DNA of 64,000 nt from Cristatella mucedo (Eukaryota; Bryozoa; Phylactolaemata; Cristatellidae): contig WPIO01000002.1 of NCBI GenBank assembly GCA_009760855.2, positions 4,808,001 to 4,872,000 of the forward strand, given 5' to 3'. This document shows positions 38,095-61,685 of the stretch, in pieces. A program made the translations under genes and the position numbers. Within the stretch, counting starts at the first letter, position 1. Every line of letters begins with the position of its first letter. The notes beneath the pieces are model-generated. The model ran no database searches and was not told the DNA's origin. It saw only the letters and a list, made by a program, of their open reading frames with translations.

Positions 38095-39284
38095 AAAACA
38101 GAAGAGTTCCTCACAACAGCTCTGAGCATTCGAGTGCTTGACCAGCGGCAGAGGAGCAGGCATGTGGCCCGTAGCCCTTCATGAGCTGTGGTGGAACGGC
38201 TCCATGAGCTGCGCACAGCTAACTAACCCAAGCTCGCCCACATGCATACATTTTCGCCTGAATGCGTTGCCGGCATGCCTAAGTGGACAGCGGTTGCAAA
38301 AAATTCAGATTCAGATTTCGGCCGTTGGCACACGATGAAAAGCATAGCCCAGGGCGTCACAACAGCACAATCACAGCATAAACTAGGATTTTAGAAAAAA
38401 GGCTTAGCGTGCTTGAAGCTCGGCCCTGTCTTTTGAGAAAGAAACAGACACTCGAGGTTTAAAAGGCCCGGAGACCGAACTAATCTGTTCCGCTAAAAAA
38501 AGAGTGGCCATTAGACTGCGTCGTAACAAAAAACAATAATAACTAGAGTAGACAAGGCATAGCTTAATTCAATTGCCTGTTTCGGTGCCGTGTATCCTAA
38601 AGCATACGTTAACCAGTCTTCTGTGTGCGACCATTCTATCTTCAAGTAGGTGCAATCACACGTCGCTAGCCTCGTTGACAGCCAAGGTCTGACGAGCCGA
38701 GGCATCTGGCGTCCAGTCGACTCCAGGCAGGTGAGTCAGGTTGCCTGGCATTACAGAGCGGTCATCGGCACTCCACTCTGCAATGCAACACGTTGGCTTA
38801 CAGGCGAGCCGGTCACGTGACACTACATGCCGGCATGCAGACGCTGCTGCTAGCTTGAGTCTACCTGCCACGAAGCCTTGTCGCAGCATGTGGCAGGGGC
38901 CGGAAGCAGTTGCAATAGGCGAATCGCTCGGGGAGGGAGGGCGCAGCACTTTTCTGGCCTCGCCCGGCCAATGAGAGGCGTATGCGATGCCTGCTAAGCT
39001 GCCAGAAAACGTTTCGTCATGCCGTATGAGCCGGCCTGCATGTGTGGCCCGGCCATTTGCAAAAAACAGGTGCGGAATCAAGACATAAAGAAGCATAAGT
39101 TACACACTCCATTGCACAATAGGTGGTAGTCAGTTCTCTTCTACTGACGAGGGCAGGCCTCCGACGAACCGGATGCACACATACGTGCACGCCAGCGAGT
39201 CTGCTCAAATGAACTAGCTTGTTTGCATTTCTGCCTTCACCCCACACAGCCACAAAGGTCAAGCGGATACTATACTGGAGACTT
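38095..39284. other. Non-genic stretch
   Basis: A 146-codon minus frame (39096-38656) lacks recognisable domains and is not supported as a gene. No repeats with other copies in the window were noticed. Confidence 0.4.
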
Positions 39285-39375
39285 TTCTACAGCTCACTCA
39301 AAGCCTAAGTAAGTGGTTTTCGGTGAGCATGGGGTAGCCGACCGACTCCATCTCATGCAACAAAGAGAAAGCTGG
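39285..39375 (+). repeat. Dispersed repeat family R1, fragment
   Basis: GCTCACTCAAAGCCTAAGTA, GGTAGCCGACCGACTCCATC and TCATGCAACAAAGAGAAAGC match the middle of R1. It lies directly left of a SINE-1. Confidence 0.6.
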
Positions 39376-39381
39376 TCGAGC

Positions 39382-39489
39382 GTCGAGCTGGTTTGGTCTA
39401 GCGGTTAAGGTGCTCGCCCCGACCAAGGTCTGACTGAGGTCGTGGGCTCGAGCCCCGAGGCATACGTGAAGCGCCTGAATAGAGATTAA
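39382..39489 (+). repeat. SINE-1, left part, interrupted by a LINE
   Basis: The tRNA-like head (CGTCGAGCTGGTTTGGTCTA, GTCGTGGGCTCGAGCCCCGA) is intact, and the tail starts (GAAGCGCCTGAATAGAGATT) but then breaks into the LINE (ATT)n tail. The missing part of the tail hairpin is found 2 kb away at 41458-41500. Confidence 0.8.
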
Positions 39490-41457
39490 TAATAATAATA
39501 ATAATAATAATAATTCACTTGATAAAGCGCCCTCAGAGAACTTAATCTCTTTCTAGGCGCTTTACATTTGCTGTAATGTGAAATACAATGGAATGGTAAG
39601 TAAAATCATGCTTGAAAAACAAACGAAATGAATAATATGGTTAGGGGTGACATGCACAGAGTCAGCATGCAAATGTGGTTAGTGGCAGCATGCACAGTGT
39701 CAGCACGCATAAGCACATCAAGGACGAATCACAGGGACCCACTAAATGCTGTCCTAAATAGGTGTGTTTTTAGGTTCCTTTTAAATGTGGTCAGGTCAGG
39801 GGATGTTCTGACGCAGGTCGGGAGGGAGTTCCAGGCTTTGGGAGCATACGAACTAAATGCACGGTCTCCAGAGGATTTGAGGTTTGTACGGGGTATTTGT
39901 AGACTGTTGGATTCCGAAAAGCGGGTGGTACGATGCTTGGCCTGATGGGGTAGTATATCTGACAGATAGGCTGGAGCCATAGAATGAAGGGACCTAAAAG
40001 TGAGGGACAAAACCTTGAAGTCAATCCGTTGCTTGACTGGTAGCCAGTGCAGGTCGGCGAGAAGTGGAGTAATGTGGCAACTGCGACGCTCACGACAGAC
40101 AAGCCTAGCTGCAGAGTTTTGCACCAGCTGCAATCGCCTGATCGCACATGCTATGCTGGTAGGCCAGTAAGCAGTGAGTTGCAGAAGTCGAGACGGGATG
40201 TCACGAATGCATGGACCAACTTAGATGTGGTATCTTTATCTAAACAAGCCCGAATTTTAGCAATGTTATGAAGCTGAAAATAGGCAGATTTGACTGTGGA
40301 GCGTGTATGGTCGTGTAACGAGAGGTCGCTTTGGAATATGACACCTAGATTTCGAGCTGATTCAACTGGAGATATGCTGGCAGAGCCAATTTTGAAAGTC
40401 AGCCTTTCCAATCTCTGGATCACACTGGGTTTGCCCATAACTAGTAAGTTCGTTTTATCATCGTTAAGTTTTAGAAAATTTGCTGCCATCCATGTGCGGA
40501 TGTCATCAATGCATGCAGCTAGTGAGTTGAGAGAGTTTGAGGTGCTCGAAGGCTGGGAGGGATCAAAGCAAAGGTACAACTGAGTGTCATCCGCATAGAA
40601 GTGAAAGCCTAGATTGTGCTTGGCAATCACATCAGCAAGAGGTAGAGTATAAACCGTGAAAAGAACCGGACCTAGCACTGAACCCTGAGGTACTCCATAT
40701 TTCAGAGGTACTTCAGATGGTCTTTGTCCATTCACGTCAATACTCTGGAGTCTCCCACTGAGATAGGACCTGAACGATTGCAGAGCAGTGCCAGTGATGC
40801 CCAGGCGAGATGAGAGGCGCTCTAGAAGAACTTTGTGATCGATGGTATCAAAAGCTGCCGAAAGATCAAGCAAAACAAGCAGAGACACTCTACCCATGTC
40901 TGCATTCCTAAGTAGGTCGTTGTATACCCAAAGCAATGCTGACTCTGTGGAGTGATTAGCTCTAAAGCCAGACTGGAACTTACTAGCAAGGTGTGAGGTT
41001 TCGATATACGAGTTCAGCTGGTCCGCCACGACCCGTTCGAGTGTCTTTGATATGAATGGTAGAAGGGAAACTGGGCGGTAGTTGCTCAAGTTCTCTTGGT
41101 CAAGTGTAGCTTTCTTGAGAAGTGGCCTGACTACAGCTTTTTTGAAAGGTGCTGGGACATGACCTGAGGCTAATGACATATTAATTATGTTAGTTATGTA
41201 TGGCAGCAGCAGATCAATGCAACGTAGGAGCAGGACAGTGGGAATAGGGTCCAGAGGACTTGTTGTCTTCTTTGATTGAGATACGAACTTTAGGACTAGA
41301 TCACTAGTGACCTGCTTAAATGCAGACACTGAGGTGCAGCCAGGAACCGAGGAACAGCATTCTAGTGGGGAGGTTGTCATCGCAGGGATGGATTCCCTGA
41401 TCTTGTCTATCTTCTGCGCAAAGAATCGAGAGAAGCGATCGGCTAGATCATCATTAG
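39490..41457 (-). mobile_element. L2/CR1-like LINE, best-preserved copy, inserted in SINE-1
   Basis: A 5'-truncated but otherwise collinear minus-strand copy, from the residues just N-terminal to RT through the 3' tail (hairpin GCGCCTAGAAAGAGATT...GGGCGCTTTATCAAG and ATT repeats). GATTAA occurs at both junctions (39484-39489 and 41458-41463), the likely target duplication, though its left copy merges with the ATT repeat. The host SINE resumes on the far side. The endonuclease region is missing. Confidence 0.9.
39729..41457 (-). pseudogene. LINE reverse transcriptase ORF, frameshifted
   Basis: The first open part (to 40151) contains a complete [66 protein letters not shown] and FYADDTQLY, with both catalytic Asp present, then [13 protein letters not shown]. 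It ends LLTGLPA-stop because of a 5-bp duplication (GCATAGCATG in place of GCATG). The C-terminal ~135 residues (40133-39729; QNSAARLVCRERRSC to KTHLFRTAF) remain open in another frame. The apparent N-terminal residues upstream of 41457 come from the host SINE and are not LINE protein. RT would copy LINE RNA at a nicked target. Confidence 0.85.
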
Positions 41458-41500
41458 GATTAAGTTCTCTTGGGGCGCTATATAAATGCATCATATAGAA
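41458..41500 (+). repeat. SINE-1, right part of the interrupted copy
   Basis: GATTAAGTTCTCTTGGGGCG, CTATATAAATGCATC is the 3' half of the SINE tail hairpin that continues 39382-39489. Confidence 0.75.
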
Positions 41501-41509
41501 TTGCATAAA

Positions 41510-41604
41510 GCGAGATGCATAGCTGAATCAGGAGAGCAGTCGAGGGAGCGAGTAGCAAGAAAGTAGCAGCTCAGGACGGCTGGAAAGGATGTGCCAGTCG
41601 GCAG

Positions 41605-41612
<8 letters not shown>
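41510..41612 (+). repeat. Dispersed repeat family R1, fragment
   Basis: AGCTGAATCAGGAGAGCAGT, AGTAGCAGCTCAGGACGGCT and GGAAAGGATGTGCCAGTCGG match the 3' half of R1. Confidence 0.65.

Positions 41613-41670
<58 letters not shown>
41609..41670. repeat. (GA)n microsatellite
   Basis: About 60 bp of AG/GA following an R1 fragment. Confidence 0.95.
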
Positions 41671-42770
41671 CATTCCTTCACGTACGGATTGTGGATTAAG
41701 GATTTCTGCTATCTTGGATTTGCACATATAAAAAGCTTCTGTTGCCAACAGTCTTTAAGTGAACAAAAGAAACAACCAGTGATTTATCTTGAAATGACCT
41801 GAGAAGGCTGAAACTGGTGCAGCAATCCATCGAAGATGAAGGTAAGAAGAAGAGCCGAGCCATGGCAGGCCTTGTGGGTCAGAAAATGTGTTTGCTTTGA
41901 GTCAGTCAATCAAGCTGGATCCGGCCAGCATAGGACAAGCACGACTAAATTTCTTGGACTTATCAGCCAACCTCACCATATTCATCGCCAGCATTAGCGA
42001 CTACGTGGCATTTTCCAGTAGTTCTGCCCTATACTGAATTAGTGTAGTCCTGTCAAGACAAAGCCAGGTAGCTAGTAAAATCTTTAGCTAGCCACCATGG
42101 TAAGTAGTTCCTAATCCTTGGACAGGGCTCGAACATGGCTGGGTTTTGGTCAACCCCTTTTTCTACGCTCTGCATCCCTGGGCCAGAACGTGCAATTGTT
42201 GATAGAGCCGCCAATCTTCATGCTCAAGCTGTGCATGTCAAAGGCGTGACCTTTCATCGCTCCCAATTGGAGTCTGTTAGCTACAACTTATTAAGTCGGC
42301 CGCTAGCAGTGAATTAGGTGCGATCAAGAGTGGTGAGTGTGTGTCATTCACCTTTCTTCACCTCTTCCCTTTCTCTCAAGTAACTACTGCAGTAAAAGCA
42401 CAAGTGAGGTGAAAATATGGACCTTGTCGTTGCAGCATTAATAGGCAGGAGTTTTTCTTCTGGATAGCACATATAGTTTTTGATGGGGTTTGAATTATAT
42501 ACATTGTTTTTGTATGTATACCTTTCGTGTGACCTAGAAAAATGTCTGACAGACCTGCAGTTGTGTGTGTGAGCATTCTTGCCCTCTATCACACAGTCCA
42601 AACCAACCCTTAGAGCCTGCGTGTGACCAGTAAAAGGTACACTTTGTTGTCAGTCAGACAAGAATGTTTGCAAAGACCATAGTGAAGGTAAAGTAAGTAA
42701 AGATCTCTCAAACGAAAAATCAGTAAAGATTGCTTAAAAGTAAAGTTAGGAAAGATTGCCTATTTTTTAT
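41671..42770. other. Non-genic stretch
   Basis: No supported coding frame. Plus and minus frames of 60-85 codons lack domains. Confidence 0.4.
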
Positions 42771-42771
42771 A

Positions 42772-42892
42772 TAGCAGGAGAAGAGCATTAGCTAGTATCA
42801 CCCGCTTGCAGCAGGCAATACAGGATTGCTGCTGCAGGTCTTGAATCTACGACCTGAAGGTCGATCACTTTCCCCTTAGGCTAAGAGTTGGT
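42772..42892 (-). repeat. SINE-2-like remnant
   Basis: CAGGAGAAGAGCATTAGCTA, CGCTTGCAGCAGGCAATACA and GGTCTTGAATCTACGACCTG follow the minus-strand order of SINE-2, with many substitutions. Confidence 0.55.
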
Positions 42893-43689
42893 CAGCCTGT
42901 TGTGAATGCTCATGAAAATAATTACAGAATTGAACTAAATCCTGACAAAGCTGAGAAATTAAAATATGTTTGAGGTTATTGACAGTTTTTAATGCTTGGG
43001 TTTTTAATGATTATGTTTTTATGATTTTAATGATAATATAATTTTAATGATTAGGAACCAAATATGTCATAAACTATGTTTAGAAGGTAGAAAAAAGCCC
43101 AAGCTAGGAGATGGTGAGTCAGTTGTATTTTGGGCTTTGCAGTGAGCTTATGCTATGGCTGATGCAGTACAGATGTGACCCTCTGTTGCTGTCAAATAGA
43201 CGACTTTACACTAACGACATGGACTCGCTATAATAAGTTATAGGCACTGTTGATTGCTACCATGCTCTGACACAGTTGTATACCTGCATGCATCAGTGAA
43301 GCAAGTCCAACTCGTGAGCCGTGCTTCGAATCACCCTCTCCAACACTATTTGTCACGTGTCTGTAAGAATCAGCACCTTTATGTTTGCTGTGTTTGTGGC
43401 AAAGGACTTAAGTTCAGGTGCCCAACAGCATGATCTTAATAGTAACACTGCAGCACTATAATTGGAAGGACTATCTCCTACTATGTTGAGTTGGCTGTTA
43501 AGAACTGCCAATCGGTTGCACTCTTAAGGATGTAAGGAACTTAGTTGGCCTGCAGTCCTGAACCAAGTCAGCCGGGTAGGTGGAAGCATGAGCCATTAAC
43601 ATCTATTAATCACAAGAAGTGTTCTAAACTGAATTCGCAATTCAAAAAGTGGCCCATAAATATTCCTTAGCAACTGAGTGACTGATTGG
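42893..43689. other. Non-genic stretch with an old repeat shared with 24.5-25.7 kb
   Basis: GATTAGGAACCAAATATGTC, GTGAGCTTATGCTATGGCTG and AATAGACGACTTTACACTAA correspond in order to GAACCGGATATGTC, GTGAGCTGTACGCTGTGGCT and AATAGACCGGCCTACGCTAA at 25.4-25.65 kb. This is an ancient dispersed repeat of unknown class. Confidence 0.45.
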
Positions 43690-45045
43690 AAACTTGCTCC
43701 CTCGATTTCAATGCACTTCCAATCCCCTTGAAGCAGTCTTTCAAATCTCTTACACTAAGGCCCTCTATAGTCCTCTTGCACTATACAATCTTCCTTTAGT
43801 TAAGATTTTCTTATCTCATTTTTATTTTTTTCCAGATACCGTTCCTTTATTATATTGGAGCGATTGTATCATTCATTTCGTTAATCCAAACGACACCTTG
43901 CATACTGAATTTTGTTCATTGGCAGATTCATTTTCTCACATGGTTCACTTGAATGGCCCAACTCATAACAAAGGTCATGCACACTCGATGACAGAGTCTC
44001 GATATAATAATATCTCAATTTTGATGATAAAATTAACTTACTTGCTATGGGGAAACATAGGGAAAGCCTAACACTCAAAATGAGCTTGGCTTGCATATCT
44101 CCCTAAGAATCTCCATTCAATCTAGGTGTCCTCTGCCAAAATTACCTTTCACTCGACGACCGCACCAGCTCAACACTCAAGTCTGCCTACATTCAACTAA
44201 GTAACATTGCGCAAATTCGGGCCTGCTTAGATTAATATATGACAGCCATTCAGATCCATGCATGTGCGACATTCAACTTAGATTCTGTAGTTCACTATTC
44301 GAAGTTCCTCCAGCCTCAGCAATAAGACGCTTACAGTTGGTGCTAAACTCAGCTGCTAGGCTTGCATGTCGTGAACGTCGTAACTGCCACATTTCATAAT
44401 TTCTCATCGACCTGCACTGGGTCCATCAAGCTTCAAGATTCTGTCAGTAACCTTTAGGTGCCTCCATTCTCTGACACCGGAATGCCTACCACAAATGCTT
44501 CGTAATCACGCTTTGTGTCGTACAGGCCCCTCTTCTGACTCAAGCAGTGTAGCTACGCCTCGAAACAACCTCAAATCCTTTGGGGACCATGCCTTAAATC
44601 CGTCTACTCACAAAGCCTGGAACCACTCCCGACTGACGTCACGACATCTCCTGTCTTGACGACATTTAAAAAGAAACCGAAAACACGGTTCTAGGACAAT
44701 TCATCCATGGATGATTCATCCACTGACTGTTCATGCTGACAAGAAACTCTAAACCCTAATCACAGGTATTTGTTTCAACACTGTTGTTCTCCAGCAATTC
44801 ATATCAACATGTTTAAATATAATTTTGAAGGAATCGTCCGTGGATGAATCGTCCAGACGCCAAAAACGCACCTGTTCCCCATAGTATTTGCTGCATCCTT
44901 GTGACTTTGCTTTGTGTGCTTGTGCATGCTGACACTGTGCATGTTATCACTAAACAAATGATATTTCTCTTTTCAGCACATATCGAGTGCTTAAAAAACA
45001 CAGTTGTCTTGGGTGCTATACGAATGTCATAACATAAATATTAAT
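43690..45045 (+). mobile_element. LINE copy with endonuclease piece joined to 3' end
   Basis: The open frame 43694-44071 includes FVNPNDTLHTEFCSLADSF and LNGPTHNKGHAHSM, typical of the C-terminal part of an L2/CR1 apurinic-like endonuclease. From about 44110 the sequence is LINE 3' coding (a decayed SDLGVxFxxxLSLDDRTSSTLKS-like stretch, then QNSAARLACRERRNCH-like), 3' UTR and a variant tail (ACATATCGAGTGCTTAAAAA) near 44980-45040. Most of RT is missing, an internal deletion. It is the only place in the window where the endonuclease domain survives. Confidence 0.65.
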
Positions 45046-45164
45046 AGTAATTACTATTACTATTTTAATTAAGCTCCACCACGGCTTAGCTGCTTCAAGC
45101 TTAGCTGAACTATTGCACCAGTTTCAGCTTCCTCGTGCCTGTATGCCTTCACAGTAATGTAATG

Positions 45165-45425
45165 TATCTCCGTCTGTAACTCCACAAAGCCATAAAGACT
45201 ATGTGAGTGTTACACAGGAGAGTTTTGTATAGCGCACTCACAGCCTAAGCGGCTTTCGGTACGCATTCGGTAGCCAACAGACTTCATCTCACACAATAAA
45301 GAGGAAGTGGGAAGCATAGCAGAGTCAGCAGAGTAGTTGAGGTAGTGAGCAGCGTGGAAGTAGCAGCTCAGGACCGCTGAAAAGGATGAGCCATAGTCGG
45401 CAGCAGGAGAGTAGTTGTTATTGCA
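45165..45425 (+). repeat. Dispersed repeat family R1, full copy
   Basis: From ATCTCCGTCTGTAACTCCAC through GCGCACTCACAGCCTAAGCG, TAGCCAACAGACTTCATCTC to AGTCGGCAGCAGGAGAGTAG, collinear with 33463-33720. Confidence 0.75.
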
Positions 45426-45429
45426 TAAG

Positions 45430-45605
45430 AATTGCGGAAGCGTAAGCGTATGTGGTAGCCAATATACTTCATCTCACGAAACAGGGAGAAAGTGAGAAGT
45501 ATAACTGAGTAAGGAGAGCGGTTGAGGTAGTGAGTAGCATGGAAGTAGCAGCTCAGGACGGCTGGAAAGGATGTGCCATAGTCGGCAGCACGGCAGGATG
45601 TTGCT
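45430..45605 (+). repeat. Dispersed repeat family R1, second adjacent copy
   Basis: A partial tandem copy of the 3' two thirds of R1 (GTAGCCAATATACTTCATCT to CATAGTCGGCAGCACGGCAG) directly follows the full copy. Confidence 0.7.
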
Positions 45606-46483
45606 GCGTAAGAAACGAAACTCACACTTATACTTATAATTTTTGTGCAACGACGATATTTGATCTCTAGCTATTGACAGCACAGCTTCTTTACGAGCTG
45701 TCCTGTATTTCTAACCCATTTCTTGGCTTTGCTGTGCTTCTCAGTTTTTCTTTGTTGCTTGAGGAGAGATCTGCTGTCTGCTATCACTCGTGTGTGCCGA
45801 ACGCTGCTTTGGGTATGAGTGCGCTATATCGAGTAATCTATCCAGCATTAAACCAGTTAAGTCTTCTACAGCTTTGTGGGGCTATGTAAGGAGGGGGATA
45901 GAATAAGAAAATCGCATAACGTGACTCAATGAACATGTTAAATTGGGTCCTGCTAGCAAGTGTCATTTAGTGTCTTCTTCTTGAGTGCTTTTGCTTGTCT
46001 GAGCATGACACATTGTGCACGATACCTAGCCTAGTCATTAACTCTTGGATTATTACTTCTCTTACAGCGAGTTGTAAAGCACCTGGATAGAGATTCGGTT
46101 CCCTCTTGGGTGCTGCTATACAAAAAATAGTATTACTACTATTGATATTTTTTCTGTTGGAAAAAGCTGCATCTTGCATGCACACAGACCACCCATGCGG
46201 GTATATCTAGCAGTACTACATACTTAGCACAAAAGCGCTAGCTAGCATGAGCATACAGTTTGCAGTGCTGCACCCATGCAGCAACCAAGAAACGTACCTT
46301 TTTAACCGTTTGAGCATTGGCAAACCGTAGTGCAGAAGTTGCCATGGTCATGGAGTCAGAATCGGTAGTAGACCGAGCCGTTAGGTTGTCCGGGTCGAGG
46401 TCCATGCTTATGTAAGCGCGTGCTAAAAGGATGCAGACAGCGCCACCTCAGAAAGCCATCCCATGCGACCACGTGCACAGCAA

Positions 46484-46543
<60 letters not shown>

Positions 46544-47028
46544 CGGAGCTGTCAACAGGTGCTAACCGGCCGTCGGCTGGGTAGTTGACGACGACGCTTT
46601 GCTGAACACGGCCGTGTCGTACTCTCCGTCGGTCAGGTCTCCCAGTACGTTCGTTGGCAACCTGGTGCTATCAGGTAAATCTAAAGAAGGCGTGCAACAT
46701 TATCAGCAATTCACGTTGCACCGCCTCTCGAGCAAGTATTAACACGCCATCATGAGCACAGTCCTCGAGACTACTGAGGAGCTTATTAGGGATTCACCCT
46801 CGGCCCTCTTCATGGAATCGCACAAGTGCCGGCCTGGAGGCAATAACTTGCTCTCACAAACTAGGAGTGGAGCAGACAAGCTGTGTTAATCTGTGCTGTG
46901 CGATCAACCAGAGACAGCTGTGTTAATTTACTTAGCATCTAAGCCTTGCCCCAAATTAAAGAAGAATGATCTCAGCCACAGTAGTTAGCCAATAGTGCCA
47001 GACTATCGAAAGATTCAAGCCGAAAGAT
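45606..47028. other. 3' flank of the Hv1 gene
   Basis: Holds a LINE-tail remnant near 46065-46140 (+; TTGTAAAGCACCTGGATAGA, TTGGGTGCTGCTATACAAAA) and a (GA)n run at about 46485-46541. No gene was recognised. Confidence 0.5.
46485..46541. repeat. (GA)n microsatellite
   Basis: About 55 bp of GA repeats. Confidence 0.95.
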
Positions 47029-59223
<12,195 letters not shown>

Positions 59224-59225
59224 GC

Positions 59226-59499
59226 CTGTCAGGGAGGACAGAGGCGACCGTAGCAGCAGGGCGCCGTGGACAGCAGAAAGCTGACAGTGCAGCAGCAAGT
59301 TTCTGAGAGCTCCTGCACCTTGTGCACGACATCGGCCACTAAACCACGGATTACCGACGTCACGCCACGAAAAGCACCCATCGACAAGACAAAGTGCACC
59401 CGAATGCCATCTCCACAACGACACTGCCAAAAGGCAGTCAGCCAATGTGCATCATAACAATGCAAAGTAACACTTGTCATCATGAGAAGCAGCTTAATA
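59226..59499. promoter_or_regulatory. 5' flank of the first Hv1 coding exon
   Basis: CTCTGTCCTCCCTGACAG immediately upstream of the exon (minus strand) is a good acceptor, so a non-coding leader exon probably lies further up (higher coordinates). The promoter was not located. Confidence 0.4.
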
Positions 59500-59582
59500 G
59501 TGCTCGCCCGACCAAGGTCTGGCCGAGGTCGTAGGCTCGAGCCCAGTGGCATATGTGACGTGCCTGCATAGAGATTACAGTG
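59500..59582 (+). repeat. SINE-1, partial copy
   Basis: GTGCTCGCCCGACCAAGGTC, GTCGTAGGCTCGAGCCCAGT and ATATGTGACGTGCCTGCATA cover the middle of SINE-1. The A-box end and hairpin are incomplete. Confidence 0.75.
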
Positions 59583-59599
59583 GGTTGAGAAAGCTGGCA

Positions 59600-61330
59600 T
59601 CACAACCAGAGAGTGTCAGCACGAGGCGTAGCTGTAGTGCGTGCTCTTCGGGAGTGATCCACAGTAAGTGATACAACAATCAGATGCGACAACAGGTACG
59701 TTCCACAAGAAAGTGGGCTGCTACAGGGATGAAGAACACAACTACAGCAATTGGTTAATTCTGTGGGTTATAAGAATATACTGTTATTTCACGCTGTTAA
59801 GAAACAATTATTGTACCAATTGCACATTAACCAGCCAAGCCTACCATGAAGAAGACTTCACCCAGAAAATTATTTGCATGTCACTAGTCCTGCAGAATCT
59901 ATGTGATGCACCGGTCGGCCAATATGCTATACGTAAATTAAGATTTTTATATGCAGTGCACTTCCGAGCTCATTACTCCAATTTATTTTCAAAAATTGTC
60001 TCACTATAATAAGATTGTGGTTACAAGGCACCTCCGAGATGGGATGGCCAGCAGGCAGCAAGGAGCATAGCTTTCACGGCTTCGAGGCCATGTAGTTCCG
60101 GTAGGCACAACATTGAGTGGGCAAACTGTTTCTACTTTGCTTTGGAGACTGAGAGTCCAGCCGACAAGCAGATGCAGCCAAACAATGTTCTGCATAAGTT
60201 GGTCGCAACCCACGACCCCGATCAGGGGTTCGAGTCCTCCTGAAGCAGACAATACCTTGTTGCCCACTACAAGCAGGAGTGAGCAGCCTCTTTCTGCTGC
60301 AAATGAGGCTATTGAATCACCTGACCTATGTATGGCCTTGTAATTTTCTGGTCAATATCAAACGTGCCTGATTGCGTTAGACAATAAATGCGCTCCTCCC
60401 AAACCGGCAGGCCTTTTCCTTCTTTTCCTGGCTCTCCGACGGGCGAAAAATCGAGCTAGGGTAAAATTCACTTCGGGGATGCACTCTGCCTCACGTTTCG
60501 ACTGTATACGCGCACGGTCGATTAAGAACTGCTAATAACAACTCTATCCGGGCTTCACCGGGATAACAATATGAAACTAGATGGGAAATATCAGGGGGAA
60601 CGCCAATTATTGGCATGTGCTGTACATTTATCCTGCGAGATGTTAACTGTTAGCAATTTAAATGCCGAAGTACTAAGGCAAGCATATGCGCACAACAATG
60701 ACCAGTGTTCACTATTCACCGGCCCTCTAATCTTTTACTGAGAATCTCTGCACTGCTCACCGAGTGCTTATGATTCCGGCTTCCTGCCTGTGTGACGAGC
60801 TGGACGTTTATAAGTCGTATGTGAAAAACCTGCATCCACAGTTAATCATCATGTTCGGTCCCTGCTCAGGCTTAGTGGCTACTTGGCGCAGTGGTATGCC
60901 AAGGAGCTTCTACCTCGTGGTTCGGTAAAGACTAGAGAATTGTAATTCAGATTCAGAATCGGCAGGGCTACTGAAAAATCCGTAAGGGGTCTACAGTTAA
61001 TGCTGAAAATGGCTGCAAGAAGTGGTTAGTCAATTCCAGAAATTCAGTCATGTATCTCCTTTGCTTAAGGAGCTGCGGTGACTTCCGGTTAACCCACAGA
61101 TGCAGAGCATGAGCCCTACTCTGATCCAGAATGCTCATCACGGCTTAGGTCCGGTACACAATATCTGAACTGCTCTATCCAGTTTCAGCCTACTAGTGCT
61201 AGCGGGTCCTCTAAGGACAATAAATGCGCTGTTCCATTCTTTCACTGGAAAAAAAGTTGACGACAGGAGCTTTGGCTCCGTGGGTCACAGACAGTAGAAC
61301 TTGCATCCACAATTCCGATTAATAACAATA
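59600..61330. other. Non-genic stretch with one SINE fragment
   Basis: A tRNA-like piece near 60185-60320 (+; GGTCGCAACCCACGACCCCG, GGGGTTCGAGTCCTCCTG, then CTTTCTGCTGCAAATGAGGC, TATTGAATCA) resembles a decayed SINE-2. No gene was recognised. Confidence 0.45.
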
Positions 61331-61334
61331 TTAA

Positions 61335-61555
61335 TAACAATAAAACACGTTTGTAGCATGCTAAGAACTAAATCTCTTTCTAGGCACTTTGCATATGCTA
61401 GAAAGGATGCATTCAATTGGTTAGAGATAGCATTCAATGCACGCATAAGCACAAAAAGTATAGTTCGCACACATGGAGCAGGTACAGTGAGGAATAAGTG
61501 GGGTTTTAGCACCTTTTTACATATCGTCAAGACAGGTGATGTCTTATGCAAAGTC
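61335..61555 (-). mobile_element. LINE 3' UTR/tail remnant
   Basis: TAACAATATTAATAACAATA, then AAATCTCTTTCTAGGCACTT, TGCATATGC, and GTCAAGACAGGTGATGTCTT follow the same order as the start of the 757 and 39490 LINE copies. Confidence 0.75.
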
Positions 61556-61685
61556 ATCCTCTCTCCTGCTGCCAACTCTAGCACATCCCCTCCAGCCATC
61601 CTGTGCCAGTACTTCCTTACCATTTACTTCCTTGACTGTCCCCCCAAACTCGGCTATGCTTCTCGTGTTCGCTTAGTTGCTTGAG
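61556..61685 (-). repeat. Dispersed repeat family R1, reverse orientation
   Basis: CTCTCTCCTGCTGCCAACTC, CATCCTGTGCCAGTACTTCC, CTCGGCTATGCTTCTC is the reverse complement of the R1 3' half (GAGAAGCATAGC...AGCAGGAGAG). Confidence 0.6.

Noticed and set aside
41457-41506. N-terminal ~15 residues of the long LINE open frame
   Set aside because: They derive from the host SINE-1 tail and an accidental upstream ATG, not from LINE protein.
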